A stretch of 64,000 nt of DNA from CAKZLS01 sp963786305. GTDB lineage: Bacteria > Pseudomonadota > Alphaproteobacteria > Rhodospirillales > Defluviicoccaceae. A program made the translations under genes and the position numbers. A model generated the notes under the pieces. The model saw nothing but the letters and a program-made list of their open reading frames with translations. It did not search any database and was not told the DNA's origin. Location of the stretch: contig CAWAYL010000020.1 in assembly GCA_963786305.1 (NCBI GenBank), forward strand, positions 1 to 64,000, written 5' to 3'. Below are positions 35,743-45,839 of this stretch, one piece after another. Numbering within the stretch: the first letter of the stretch is position 1; each line of letters starts with the position of its first letter.

Positions 35743-37785
35743 ATGAAGGTACGGGACAAGCGCGTGCTGGTTTGCGATTGCGAGCGGACGATGACGCTCG
35801 ACGTCAAGCGGCTGGCTTCGACCCTGGGGACCGATCCGCCGTTTCTCCATACCCATCTGTGCCGAAGCCAGGTTGACGCCTTCAAGGACGCCGCCGCGAG
35901 CGGCGAACCCCTGCTCGTCGGCTGCACTCAGGAAGCCCCGCTGTTCGGCGAAGTGGCGGCCGAGGTAACCTCGGATCCCTCCGTTTCCTTCGTCAACATC
36001 CGCGAACGCGCCGGCTGGTCCGAGCAGGGCGGCAAGGCCGGCCCCAAGATCGCCGCGCTGATCGCCGAGGCCGCTCTCGACTTCGAACCGGCGCTGTCCG
36101 TCACCCTCAAGTCCGACGGCGTGATTTTGGTTTACGGCTCCGGCGAAACCGCGCTCGACGCGGCGCAACGATTGGCCGGGCGCCTCAACGTCACCTGTCT
36201 GCTCAAACAACCGGGCGACGCGCTTCCGCCGACAGTGGCGGACATGCCCGTCTTCAAGGGAACGGTGCGAACGGCCACCGGCCATCTCGGCGCCTTTCAG
36301 CTCACCATTGACGGCCTCGCTCCCAGCTCCGCGTCTTCGCGGTCGGCCTTCGCCTTCGAGAATGGCAGGGATGGCGCTTTATCCGCCTGCGATCTGATCC
36401 TCGACCTTTCCGGCGATCCGCCGCTGTTCAGCGCGCCCGGCAAGCGCGAGGGCTACATCCGCGCCGAACCGGGCGATCCGCTCGGCGTGCAGCGGGCCCT
36501 GTTCGACATGGCGGACATGGTGGGGGAATTCGAAAAGCCGCGCTATGTCCGCGTCAACACCGCCATCTGCGCCCATTCGCGCAACCAGGTCGTCGGCTGC
36601 GACCTCTGCCTCAACGCCTGCCCCACCGGGGCCATCGTGCCGGACGGCGATCATACCGCCATCGATCCCTACATCTGCGTCGGTCATGGGAGTTGCGCCA
36701 GCGTATGCCCCACCGGCGCCATCGCCTTCGATTTGCCGCGGGGCAACGCCTTGTTCGAGCGTCTCCGGGTGCTGAGCGGAACCTACCGCGACGCCGGTGG
36801 CGCCGACATGGTGCTGCTGGTGCACGACCCGCGCTACGGCGCCGACATGATCTCGGCGATGGCGCGAAGCGGGCGCGGCCTGCCGGCCCGGGTGGTGCCG
36901 TTCGCGGTCAACGAGATCACCCAGATCGGTCTCGATTTCCTGCTCACCGCCCTGGCTTACGGATTGGCCCGCATCAGGATCGTCGCCGGCCCGGAACACC
37001 GTGACGAACTGGAGCCGCTGCGCGGCCATTGCGGCATCGTCGAGACGATCATGACCGGTCTCGGCTATGCCGGCGGGCACGTGATTATCGACGAGGAGCG
37101 CGATCCCGCGGACCTGGAGGAGAGCCTCTACGCGGAGCGCGCGCCGGCGCCGGCCGAACCCGCCAGGCACCGGGTGATGGGCGAAAAGCGAACGACGCTG
37201 AGCACCGCCCTCGATCACCTCCATGCCCGCGCGCCATCGCCGGTCGATGTCGTTCCCCTCGCCGCCGGGGCGCCGTTCGGCCAGGTGATCGTCAATCAGC
37301 AGCGATGCACGCTGTGTCTCGCGTGCGTCGGCGTCTGCCCCACCCGGGCGCTCAACGACAATCCCGAACGCCCGCAACTCGGGTTCACCGAGGTCAACTG
37401 CGTGCAATGCGGCCTGTGCCGCGTCACCTGCCCGGAAGACGCCATCACCCTGGCGCCGCGTCTCAATTTCGCGCCGGCCGCCAACAGCAAGATCACCCTC
37501 AAGGAAGAAGAGCCATTCGGCTGCATTCGCTGCGGCAAGCCGTTCGCCACCCGGTCCACCATCGATCATCTGGTCGAGAAGCTGGCGGGGCACTCCATGT
37601 TCGCCGCGCCCGGCCGTCTGGAGATTATCAAGATGTGCGAGGATTGCCGGGTGATCGCCCAGTTCGAAACCAGCGACGATCCGTTTGCCTCAGCCGCCCG
37701 GCCAATGACCCGCACCACCGACGACGACCTGCGCGAACGCGACCTGGCGCGAAACCCAGTTCCGCCGAAGGACAAACTCAATTAG
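35743..37785 (+). CDS. FDH-associated multi-cluster 4Fe-4S protein
   Basis: A 680-residue cytosolic iron-sulfur protein starting MKVRDKRVLVCDCERTM. Cluster motifs stand near residue 284 (CDLCLNACPTG), 311 (CVGHGSCASVCPTG), 522 (CTLCLACVGVCPT), 552 (CVQCGLCRVTCPED), and a last set at 592 (CIRC) and 631 (CEDC). Two ferredoxin-like pairs flank a domain without cysteines. The family is coded beside FDH genes in many alphaproteobacteria and is presumed to carry electrons or assist FDH maturation; no activity is established. It is divergent from DUF3305 across 213 bp and two bases from the DUF6352 gene. Confidence 0.85.
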   Translation: MKVRDKRVLVCDCERTMTLDVKRLASTLGTDPPFLHTHLCRSQVDAFKDAAASGEPLLVGCTQEAPLFGEVAAEVTSDPSVSFVNIRERAGWSEQGGKAGPKIAALIAEAALDFEPALSVTLKSDGVILVYGSGETALDAAQRLAGRLNVTCLLKQPGDALPPTVADMPVFKGTVRTATGHLGAFQLTIDGLAPSSASSRSAFAFENGRDGALSACDLILDLSGDPPLFSAPGKREGYIRAEPGDPLGVQRALFDMADMVGEFEKPRYVRVNTAICAHSRNQVVGCDLCLNACPTGAIVPDGDHTAIDPYICVGHGSCASVCPTGAIAFDLPRGNALFERLRVLSGTYRDAGGADMVLLVHDPRYGADMISAMARSGRGLPARVVPFAVNEITQIGLDFLLTALAYGLARIRIVAGPEHRDELEPLRGHCGIVETIMTGLGYAGGHVIIDEERDPADLEESLYAERAPAPAEPARHRVMGEKRTTLSTALDHLHARAPSPVDVVPLAAGAPFGQVIVNQQRCTLCLACVGVCPTRALNDNPERPQLGFTEVNCVQCGLCRVTCPEDAITLAPRLNFAPAANSKITLKEEEPFGCIRCGKPFATRSTIDHLVEKLAGHSMFAAPGRLEIIKMCEDCRVIAQFETSDDPFASAARPMTRTTDDDLRERDLARNPVPPKDKLN

Positions 37786-37787
37786 CA

Positions 37788-38805
37788 ATGACCGATTTCT
37801 GGAAACTGTCGGGCTTCCGCCTGCTCAGCCGCGCTGCAACCGGCCATTTGGCGGTCACGCGCGGGTTCCTGAGAGCCTACCTGGAGCGCCCGGAAATGCG
37901 CCCGATCGAAACGTCGTGCGCCGCCGAAACGGGCCTTCACGATCGCATGCTGGCCGACCCCTACACGACGGTGACGCAGACGGATCTTGCCGCCCTGGCG
38001 GATCCCGACGCGGCCGAGAACTATGGGGTGTTCCTGCGGTTTCGTGACTGGCTCGCTCGGTTTCCCAGCCTCGAAGCGGCCTACCTCGACCTGGTTGGCA
38101 CCGGGCGCCCCGCCATTCCGCCGCTGTTCGTCGACCACATCGTCCAGGTGATCTTGCGCGGTATTCTCTCCGGCTGCGACGATCCGATGCGACTGCGCGC
38201 GGCGGAACTTCTATTCCGCATCCAGAAAGTGAACATCATCGACGGCGCCATCATGCTGGCCGACGACGAGACGGTGGAAACGCGGGATCGTGGGACGGTG
38301 GTTCAGGCGCCACCGGGCGTGATGCTGGACGTGCTGGGTCCCGACAACATCCAGACCTACCGGGAACGCAGCGACCGCTTCGACACGGTATTCGACCTCA
38401 CCATTCAGAGCTTCGGCCAGGACGCGCTCGCCCGCGTGCTCGAGGCCTGGGTGGAGCACTTTCTCGGCGTGCGCGTCTCCATCCAGCCGGTGGCGTCCAT
38501 CCGCGACGAGCGGTGGCGCTGGCACGTCGGCCTGGACGCGGAATCGACGGCCATCCTTAACGATCTCTACGAAGGCCGCGCCGTCGACGAGGACGCTGTT
38601 CGCGCGGATCCTGGCGCTGTTCCGCCTCGATTTCAAGGATCCGACCGCCGTCGCGGCGGAGATGGCCGGCCGGCCGGTCTATCTCGGCATGGCGATGACG
38701 CCCGACGACCGTCTTCGCCTCAAGCCGCAAAACCTGCTCGTCAATCTGCCGATCGCCGTCACCGGCATGACGCACCGAAATCGCAAACCGAGGGGAGACC
38801 AAACG
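37788..38805 (+). pseudogene. DUF6352 family protein, frameshift near 38605
   Basis: Starts MTDFWKLSGFRLLSRA. A mostly helical protein of about 330 residues with conserved FVDHIVQVILRGIL and LRAAELLFRIQKV segments. The first frame runs to EGRAVDEDA, and the C-terminal part (LFARILALFRLDF ... LKPQNLLVNLPIAV) is in the next register. After the shift no stop occurs before the DUF6494 start at 38806, so the end is not defined; a second indel may have removed it. Formate-dehydrogenase-associated in alphaproteobacteria; role unknown. Confidence 0.7.
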
Positions 38806-39012
38806 ATGAACGAAGACGTTTTCAACATGAGCCTGCGCAAGTTTCTCAAAACCCTGGGTGTCACCTCCCAGCGGGAAATCGAGAAGGCCGTTCGTGACGC
38901 CGTCGCCGCCGGCGCCATACCGGAAAGCGGCAAGCTCAAGGCCAATGCCCGGGTGACCATCGAAGGCGTCGACCTCGACTTCGCCGTGGACGGCCGGATC
39001 GACCTCGGATAG
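38806..39012 (+). CDS. DUF6494 family small protein
   Basis: A 68-residue protein, MNEDVFNMSLRKFLKTLGV, with a helical first half (VTSQREIEKAVRDAVAAG) and a short beta-rich second half ending DFAVDGRIDLG. This small family sits at the end of the formate-dehydrogenase accessory operon. A strong ribosome-binding site (gaggggaga) supports the start despite the open frame running in from DUF6352. Confidence 0.8.
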   Translation: MNEDVFNMSLRKFLKTLGVTSQREIEKAVRDAVAAGAIPESGKLKANARVTIEGVDLDFAVDGRIDLG

Positions 39013-39040
39013 TGCGTCGTCTGCCATAGCCCCGCACCGC

Positions 39041-40282
39041 CTACTGCGTGGCGTCCTGTGATACAACTTTAATCGCGAACGGCAATTTAATGGAAAGCTG
39101 CGTGCCGTCCCGGCTCGTCCATTCCCACTCGCTTTTGATCTGGGAAAGGAGGCCCTCGATTAACGTAAGACCGTTTCCAGCGCCTTGCTTGTTCTTTTCG
39201 CTGACCGCATTGCCAATTCCCTTCCCTGTATCAGAAAGGGTGAGGAACAAGACGTCCTTTTCAGCCCAAAGAACGAGACAAATCGTCAGGTCGCGGTTTG
39301 CCGGCGCATGCTTCAAGCTGTTGGTCACGAACTCGTTGGTTATAAGACCCAACGGCACTGCCAGCTCGGCTTCGATCGTTAGCGGGTCGCATTTCGTTTC
39401 GATATCGACCTTATTTTTCTGCGGGAAATCAAAATTCAGGATGCGGGTGCACAGAGAGGACAAATATCCACCCAAATCAATTCTTCCCAGTTTCTCGGAT
39501 GAATACAGCTGTTTATAAACGTCCGTGAGCACCTGTATTCCAGAAATCACTTCCGAAATTTCTTGCTTCGCCACGGGATGAACCGCTTTTCGCGCTTTCA
39601 TTCTCAACAAGCTGGAAATAACGGTCAGGTTATTTTGAATTCTGTGCTGCAATTCAGCGAACATTCGCTCTTGAACATTAAGCGCCTCCGCGATCTTCTT
39701 CTGGTAGAGATTCCGCTCGATGGCGGCACCGACCAGATTTGCGTAGCCTTGGAGGAATTCGATGTCGTGTTGCTCGAAGTCGCGCGGTTCGCGGCTATCC
39801 ACCTGTAGAAGACCGTATGGCGGGCGGCCGTCGGGACCCGGCACGACCACATTCATGATCGCATTCACGCCATGGCGCTTCAGAAAATCCGCGTAGTTGA
39901 AACGGTCTTCCTTCGCGACGTTTTCGGATACCGCGGGCGCCCCCGTGTTCAGCGCAAACCCCTCCGAGGAGTGTTCAATGGCGGGGACCTTCTCATGACC
40001 GACAACGCCGTCCTTCCAGCCGATACCCGCCACGACGAGGAGCGTCCGGCCATCGTCTTGCAGTTCCAGGATTTTGGCGAATTGCGTTCCAATCGCGTTA
40101 CTCGTGAGCCGGCACGCTTCATGGAGAATCAGCGGAAGATCGTTGGACTGCAGCGCCATCCTGCCATATTGAACAAGGGCTTCGCGCTGGGCCAACAGGT
40201 CCCGAACCGTATGCGTTTGTTTGGTTTTTGTTTTGGCTTTCGCGGCGGTCATGGTTGTCGTGTTATCCAAACCTTTGTCCAT
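39041..40282 (-). CDS. GAF-domain sensor histidine kinase, HisKA_2 type
   Basis: A 413-residue soluble kinase. The GAF sensor domain is at about residues 40-190 (GRMALQSNDLPLILHEACRL onward). The HisKA_2 dimerisation segment has phosphoacceptor H213 in ELQHRIQNNL, and the ATPase domain has the N box (NEFVTNSLKHA) and G boxes (SDTGKGIG, GAGNGLTLIEG). No transmembrane helix is visible, so it senses a cytosolic signal. No response regulator is adjacent. It is convergent with the FDH accessory operon, and regulation of formate genes is possible but not shown. Confidence 0.88.
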   Translation of the reverse strand: MDKGLDNTTTMTAAKAKTKTKQTHTVRDLLAQREALVQYGRMALQSNDLPLILHEACRLTSNAIGTQFAKILELQDDGRTLLVVAGIGWKDGVVGHEKVPAIEHSSEGFALNTGAPAVSENVAKEDRFNYADFLKRHGVNAIMNVVVPGPDGRPPYGLLQVDSREPRDFEQHDIEFLQGYANLVGAAIERNLYQKKIAEALNVQERMFAELQHRIQNNLTVISSLLRMKARKAVHPVAKQEISEVISGIQVLTDVYKQLYSSEKLGRIDLGGYLSSLCTRILNFDFPQKNKVDIETKCDPLTIEAELAVPLGLITNEFVTNSLKHAPANRDLTICLVLWAEKDVLFLTLSDTGKGIGNAVSEKNKQGAGNGLTLIEGLLSQIKSEWEWTSRDGTQLSIKLPFAIKVVSQDATQ

Positions 40283-40291
40283 TGCGGCCTG

Positions 40292-40567
40292 TTATTCCGT
40301 CGCAAGCATGCTGCGGACCAGTTCGAGAAGATCGTCGGCGTAGGCGAAGTTGCCCTGTTCGCAAAGGTGCGCGGAGATCTCGATCAATTTCTCCGCCTCC
40401 ATGGCCGCCTTCTCGCCCACGTCCTTCGCGGCGTAGGCCTCCTTGGCGTCCTCCACGCCGCTAAGGCACGCGTCTTTCGGAGACTTGTACTTCCCGGTAT
40501 CGGCGGCGAACGTCACCGTTGGCGCGCCCAAAACCGCCACCATAAATGCGGTTACGAATAATTTCAT
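40292..40567 (-). CDS. Small exported helical protein, unrecognised
   Basis: 91 residues. A clear signal peptide (MKLFVTAFMVAVLGAPTVTFA, cleavage after VTFA) is followed by a charged helical domain with two cysteines (DACLSGVEDAKEA and AHLCEQGNF) that could form a disulfide. It lies 9 bp upstream of the histidine kinase on the same strand, so it may be co-transcribed and could be a periplasmic accessory. I do not recognise a family. Confidence 0.6.
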   Translation of the reverse strand: MKLFVTAFMVAVLGAPTVTFAADTGKYKSPKDACLSGVEDAKEAYAAKDVGEKAAMEAEKLIEISAHLCEQGNFAYADDLLELVRSMLATE

Positions 40568-40828
40568 GGCTCCTCTCCCGTCCGTTTATCTCTCCTTATC
40601 TCTCCGACTTCGCCGCACCCTTGCAACCGGGGACACGTTCGATCCTCGCAACAGTATCCGAAACCCACCAAGTGTGCCATGACGGATGCAATGCCCGCGC
40701 GTCGGGACATTTCTGACAGGCATCGGATGGCTCTTGGCATCAATTCACACGATGGTGTTCTAAAAACCGTGTGTGATGATGAAAAGGCGATCGCAAGTAG
40801 CCAAATACGGAATGACGGAGGCTTGACG

Positions 40829-41848
40829 ATGGCTCACGATTCACCGTTGAAAAGACAGGTGCCGGGGGGGTCAGGATGCGGTGGTCATGAGAGCGTCGCC
40901 TCGTCCCTGTCTCGCTCTATCGGGCTCGCGGCTCTTTTCGCCGCGATTTGCGCATCGATTGCCGTGTCGGCGGTCTCGAGGCGCGCCCGGACGGAGATGT
41001 CGGAAGAGGCCGATATCTCGTCAACGACCATCATGGCGTGTGGCAATTGCCACACGCCGAAGGATGAGCACGGCAACCCGCGCACCGATATGGAACTCGC
41101 CGGCGGCGGCCTGTCGTTCGACACGCCGCAATTCGCCGGGAACGGCTCCCAACATCACGCCCGATCGCGAGACCGGCATCGGCGAGTGGAGCGACGAGGA
41201 GATCAAGCGTGCCATCGTCGAAGGAGTCCGCCCCGATCATGGTCGACCTGCCCGGCGTGCCGCTGGCGGCGATCATGTGGGTTAATTTCTATAAGGCGCT
41301 GACACCTCGCGATCTGGACGCGGTCGTCGCCTATCTCCGCTCGCTGCCGCCGGTTCGCCACAACGTCGGTCTCCCGGACTACAGAACCGGCGCCCATGCG
41401 CGATGTCTACCCGGATGCTGAGAAAAGTTTCGCAGACGGCGATCTCAACGAGCTGCCTAAACGCGGAGCGTATCTGGTGACTATCGGGCATTGCCTGGAG
41501 TGTCACACGCCGATCGTCGACGGTCAGACCGACTACGCGGGCTCGTTGGCAATGGGCGGACGAACATTCGGACCGGCACTGGTCAAGGGATTTCCGGAAA
41601 GTTGGCGGGGTTCGATCGCGCGCAACATCACCCCGCATGCGGCATCGGGTATTGGCGGTTGGACTGACGAGAGCCATAAAGCGGGCTATTGCCCAAGGCG
41701 TATCGCGAGACGGAAGCCCGCTCGGGCCCCCATGGGGTTCGCTTGGTACGCCGGATTGACTGAAACCGACCTGAACGCAATCGTCGCCTATCTGCGATCG
41801 TTACCATCAAGCCGTAACCGGGAGCGGGAACGGCGACCCGCTGGTTAA
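40829..41848 (+). pseudogene. Diheme (possibly multi-heme) cytochrome c, at least five frameshifts
   Basis: Resembles the cytochrome c subunits of periplasmic alcohol, aldehyde or gluconate dehydrogenases. The first domain has CGNCH after an N-terminal hydrophobic segment, then NITPDRETGIGEW, then DLDAVVAYLRSLPPV; the second has CLECH, GPPMGF and LNAIVAYLRSLP. These pieces occupy all three frames with register changes near 41150, 41220, 41390, 41670 and 41730, yet no in-frame stops are needed to join them. ATG 40829 has ggagg upstream. The start of a third domain, if any, is missing. It is convergent with the desaturase, with stops overlapping. Confidence 0.7.
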
Positions 41849-42756
41849 GCCGCCGGCAATCGGGCCTGGCGGCGCAGGGATCTGAAAGAGATCAGGCGCT
41901 GAGCGTTTTCGTCCCAGAGCGCGAGACGGAGACAGGCGAGGCTATCGCGAAGGCCGATGCGGTTAAGGGTCTTGAGCGCCGGGATTTCGGCCAGACAAGC
42001 GCCGAGACGGTAGTTGGGAATGCGGCAGCACAGGTGATGGATATGGTGGATGCCGATGTTGCCGGAAAACCAGCGCAGCGGCTGCGGCAGGTCGTAGTAA
42101 CTGCTGGCCATCACCGACGCCTCCTGAAAGCTCCAGTCGTCCTGATTCTGCCAGTAGGTGCGTTCGAACTGGTGCTGGATATAGAACAACCAGACGCCCG
42201 CGGTGGAGGACAGCAGGACCACGGGTACCACGACCATCAGTGCGTTGACGAAGCCGACGGCGAAACCCATGCCCATCACCGCGGCGAAGATGCCAAGGTT
42301 GGTGCCCATGATACTGACCAGCAGTTTGGGATCGCGGCGGATCAGGTCCAGCGGAAGACGAAACTTGATGACGAAGATCAAGGTCGGGCCGATGCCGAAA
42401 ATGACCGCGGGCATGCGGTATATGCGATACGCTAGGCGTTTCCACGCGGGCAAGGCGGTATATTCGGCCACGGTAAGGACGTCGATGTCGCCGATGCCGC
42501 GTTTTTCCAGGTTGCCGCATGTGGCGTGATGGATGTTGTGGGCCCGGCGCCAGTATTCGTGCGGGGTGAGCGTGACGACACCGATCAGCGCGCCGACGAT
42601 ATCGTTGAGACGACGGGAGTCGAAGAACGAGCGGTGGCCGCAGTCGTGCTGGAGGATGAACAGCCTGAGCGTGAACGCGGCCGCCGGTATCGCCAACAGC
42701 AGTGTCGCCCAGTAGGCGACGTTCACGGTTAGCAGCATGGCGACCCACAGTGCCAC
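41845..42756 (-). CDS. Membrane fatty acid desaturase
   Basis: Di-iron desaturase of the membrane-bound type. The three histidine boxes are intact: HDCGH, HNIHH and HHIHH, with hydrophobic segments between them. The called start (GTG 42756) is clearly internal. Homologous-looking sequence (QWSQIVRPYARPETARS) continues upstream in frame to about 42930 without any standard start codon, so the true 5' end is obscured, perhaps by an indel. The substrate would be acyl lipid or acyl-CoA. It neighbours a lipid-oxidation-like gene block on the other strand. Confidence 0.85.
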   Translation of the reverse strand: MALWVAMLLTVNVAYWATLLLAIPAAAFTLRLFILQHDCGHRSFFDSRRLNDIVGALIGVVTLTPHEYWRRAHNIHHATCGNLEKRGIGDIDVLTVAEYTALPAWKRLAYRIYRMPAVIFGIGPTLIFVIKFRLPLDLIRRDPKLLVSIMGTNLGIFAAVMGMGFAVGFVNALMVVVPVVLLSSTAGVWLFYIQHQFERTYWQNQDDWSFQEASVMASSYYDLPQPLRWFSGNIGIHHIHHLCCRIPNYRLGACLAEIPALKTLNRIGLRDSLACLRLALWDENAQRLISFRSLRRQARLPAA

Positions 42757-43049
42757 CAGGGGGATTGCCGTGTTCAGCAGCTGCGCGACGCTGCGCGCGG
42801 TCTCCGGCCGGGCGTAAGGCCGGACGATTTGCGACCATTGCCGGTCGAAATCGCGGGGCGGAACGATGGCGGGAAGCGAATTGCGCGCCGAGGATGCGCC
42901 GGCGCGGGCGCCTCTGGGAGTATCGATGGAAACGGTCTCGATCCTAAATCACTGGTCAAGACGGTCTTATGTCAGAGGACGGTCTCTCACGCAAGGTGCC
43001 GCAAGCGCGTTTAACGGGAAGTTTTTCAATGGGTCGCCGTCACGGACAC

Positions 43050-43787
43050 TCAATTGCCGAGGAGAACGCCGAGACTTTCGTCGACAACAAACGCGCCGAG
43101 AACGATGGTGGCCATCCCGATGGCGCCTTGCAGGCCGCCGTTGGCCCAGGTCAGCGCCCGCGCCGACCAGGCCAGCGGCACGGCGATGACCGCGGACAGC
43201 GCCGCCATGCCGAGAATCGAGCCGATCCCGAACAGCGCGATGTAACCCAGTCCCAGCGGCGCCGAACCCACCGTCGCCGCGGTCAGAACCAGCAACGCCG
43301 CCGATCCCGCCATGCCGTGCATCATGCCCACCAGCAAGGTGCGCACCGGCAAGCCGCGCGGATGAGCGTGTTCGTGGCGGCGCGGGTCGTGCGGCTGGCC
43401 CTCGTCCTTGTGCGAGTGGGCGTGGAAATGCGCTGTTCCGTCGCCGTGGCCATGGCGATGGAAGTGGATCCGTTCGCGCGCCAGGGCCACCAGCACATGG
43501 GCGCCGAGACCGATCAGCATGACCCCCACCAGCGCCTCCAGCCAACTCGCCAGCGAGCCATGGATGACCAGACCGAACAGGACGGCGCCGCCGGCGACGA
43601 GCATCAGCGTCACCGTGTGCCCCAAGCCCCAGACCGCGCCGTGGGTGACGATGCGGCGAACCGATTTCTGTCGCGCGGCGATGCTGGAGACAGCCGCGAC
43701 ATGGTCGGCCTCGAGCGCATGCTGCATGCCGATCACCAGCCCAGCAGCAGCACGCTCGGCCCCGCCGTCCCACCAACCCTCGATCAT
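43050..43787 (-). CDS. Nickel/cobalt transporter family protein (NiCoT/UreH-like)
   Basis: A 245-residue inner-membrane permease with about six helices. The family metal motif HxxxxDH is present as HALEADH (residues 23-29), and a second conserved motif follows at GMMHGMAGSAA. A histidine-rich cytosolic loop (RHGHGDGTAHFHAHSH) lies between helices 3 and 4, fitting divalent-metal handling. No urease or hydrogenase genes are near. It is divergent from the haem peroxidase gene across 186 bp. Confidence 0.82.
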   Translation of the reverse strand: MIEGWWDGGAERAAAGLVIGMQHALEADHVAAVSSIAARQKSVRRIVTHGAVWGLGHTVTLMLVAGGAVLFGLVIHGSLASWLEALVGVMLIGLGAHVLVALARERIHFHRHGHGDGTAHFHAHSHKDEGQPHDPRRHEHAHPRGLPVRTLLVGMMHGMAGSAALLVLTAATVGSAPLGLGYIALFGIGSILGMAALSAVIAVPLAWSARALTWANGGLQGAIGMATIVLGAFVVDESLGVLLGN

Positions 43788-43973
43788 GGTGCCCTCATCG
43801 TTTCATCTGTGCATCGGATCGTGGCGCAACGCCGCAAACAAAGCAAGCCAGGGGCACGGAATGCACCCGGATTTTCGGCTTGTCGGCGAACTGTGAACTG
43901 CGCCACAGTACTGGGGAGCAACATGGACTAATGTTGGCATTACTCTTACGGGCAGGCAGCGGGGAGACGAGCG

Positions 43974-45836
43974 ATGCTGGCACGATTGCTATCACGGCTG
44001 TTCCAATGGTTGAACCGGTCCGTCGACTGGCACAAGCTGCCGTTCTGGATCTCGTTGGCCAACCTGGTGATGCTGCGCCGTGACCTGCGCCGGCACAATC
44101 TGTTCGACACCCAGCGCGTACCGCCGCCGCCGCCGGATCCGGGCGTCGACGACATCCGCGCCAACCGCACCGCCGACGGCAGTCACAACGATCTCGCCGA
44201 GGCGGGCATGGGCCAGGCACACGCCCGGTTCGGTCGCAACGTCGCCCATCTCGGAGACCTACGGCGAGGCGGAGCCGGGCGTCCTCGATCCCAATCCGCG
44301 ATTGATCAGCCGCCGACTGCTGGCCCGCGGCGACACCTTCAAGCCGGTTCCCCACCTCAACGTCCACGCCGCCGCGTGGCTGCAGTTCATGGTGCACGAC
44401 TGGTTCAGTCACGGCGCCAGCGTCCGTCCGGACAACCCGGAGCGTGCCCGAGGCGCTGCGCAAGCCTTTCGAGATCCCGCTTCCCGACGGCGACGACTGG
44501 CCGGTCGATCCCATCGTCGTGTTCCGAACGCGCCCGGATGTCTCCACCGACCCGGCGGACGAGGGAAAGCCGACGGCGTATCGCAATATCGAAACCCATT
44601 GGTGGGACGCCTCGCAGGTATACGGCAGTTCCGACGGACGCGGGTGGCAGAAATCCGCCGCGACCCCGCCACCGGCGCGGTTGCGGCGGACGGCAAGATC
44701 CATCTCGACGACAATGGGACACCTGCCGCTGACCGGCGCCGAGGGCGATTCCAAGCAACAAGGAAAGGTCGAGCTGGCCGGCGTCAACGGCAACTGGTGG
44801 ATCGGCCTGTCGCTGATGCACACCTTGTTCGCGCGCGAGCACAACGTGATCTGCGATCGCTTGAAACTGGAGTATCCGCGCGCCGACGGCGAGTGGCTGT
44901 TCAACAAGGCGCGGTTGATCGTCGCCGCTCTGACCGCCAAGATCCATACCGTCGAATGGACCCCGGCCCTGCTCAACACGCCGACGATGCGCACAGCCAT
45001 GCGCGCCAACTGGTGGGGCCTGCTGGGCGAGCGCTTCATCCGCGGCTACGGTCGGAAGGTCGACAGCGAGGTGTTGGGCGGGATCATCGGTGGCGAGCCC
45101 GATCATCATGGCGCGCCGTACGCCATGACCGAGGAGTTCACCGCCGTCTATCGCATGCACGCGCTGATGCCGGACGTGTTCCATTTCCGGCGGCACGGAC
45201 GACGACGCCGAGATCGCCACGCGGTCGCTGACCGAGGTGTCGGGCGGGGACGCGCCGAAACTCTACGAAACGGTCCCGCTGGCCGACGCCGTCTATAGCC
45301 TCGGCACCGAGCATCCGGGGCTGCTGACGCTGCACAATTTCCCGGAATCGTTGCGAAATCTGGGGAAACACGGGCCCGCGGCGGGCAAGGTCGACCTCGC
45401 GACCGTCGACGTGCTCCGCGACCGCGAGCGCGGCGTGCCGCGCTATTGCGCGTTCCGCCGTCATCTGCGGATGACGGTGCCCGCCAGCTTCACCGAGTTG
45501 ACCGGCGGCGACAAGGAAGCGGCGAAGGAACTGGAGGATGTCTACGGAGACGTCGAGAAGGTCGACCTCCTCATCGGCTGCGCGGCCGAGAAGTGGCCCG
45601 ACGGCTTCGGCTTTTCCGACACGGCGTTTCGCATCTTCATTCTGATGGCCTCGCGGCGGCTGAGCAGCGACCGCTATTTCACGTCGGACTACACCCCCGA
45701 GGTCTACACGCCCGTCGGCATCCGCTGGGTCGCCGACAACACCATGACCGATGTCCTTTTGCGCCATCTGCCGGAACTCGCCGGCAATCTCGCCGGGGTG
45801 AAAAATGCGTTCTTTCCGTGGCGGAAGGGAGCATGA
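43974..45836 (+). pseudogene. Animal-type haem peroxidase (An_peroxidase family), five frameshifts
   Basis: Family includes bacterial peroxidases, cyclooxygenases and fatty-acid dioxygenases. Recognisable in order: MLARLLSRLFQWLNRSVDW, NVHAAAWLQFMVHDWFSHG (distal histidine), WWDASQVYGSS, LMHTLFAREHNVI, the proximal histidine helix TEEFTAVYRMHALMPD, and the C-terminal GCAAEKWPDGFGFSDTAFR. Register changes lie near 44247, 44447, 44645, 44718 and 45190; stitched length is about 620 residues with no internal stop. If functional it may oxygenate lipids. It is the first gene of a five-gene plus-strand block. Confidence 0.78.
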
Positions 45837-45839
45837 GCG

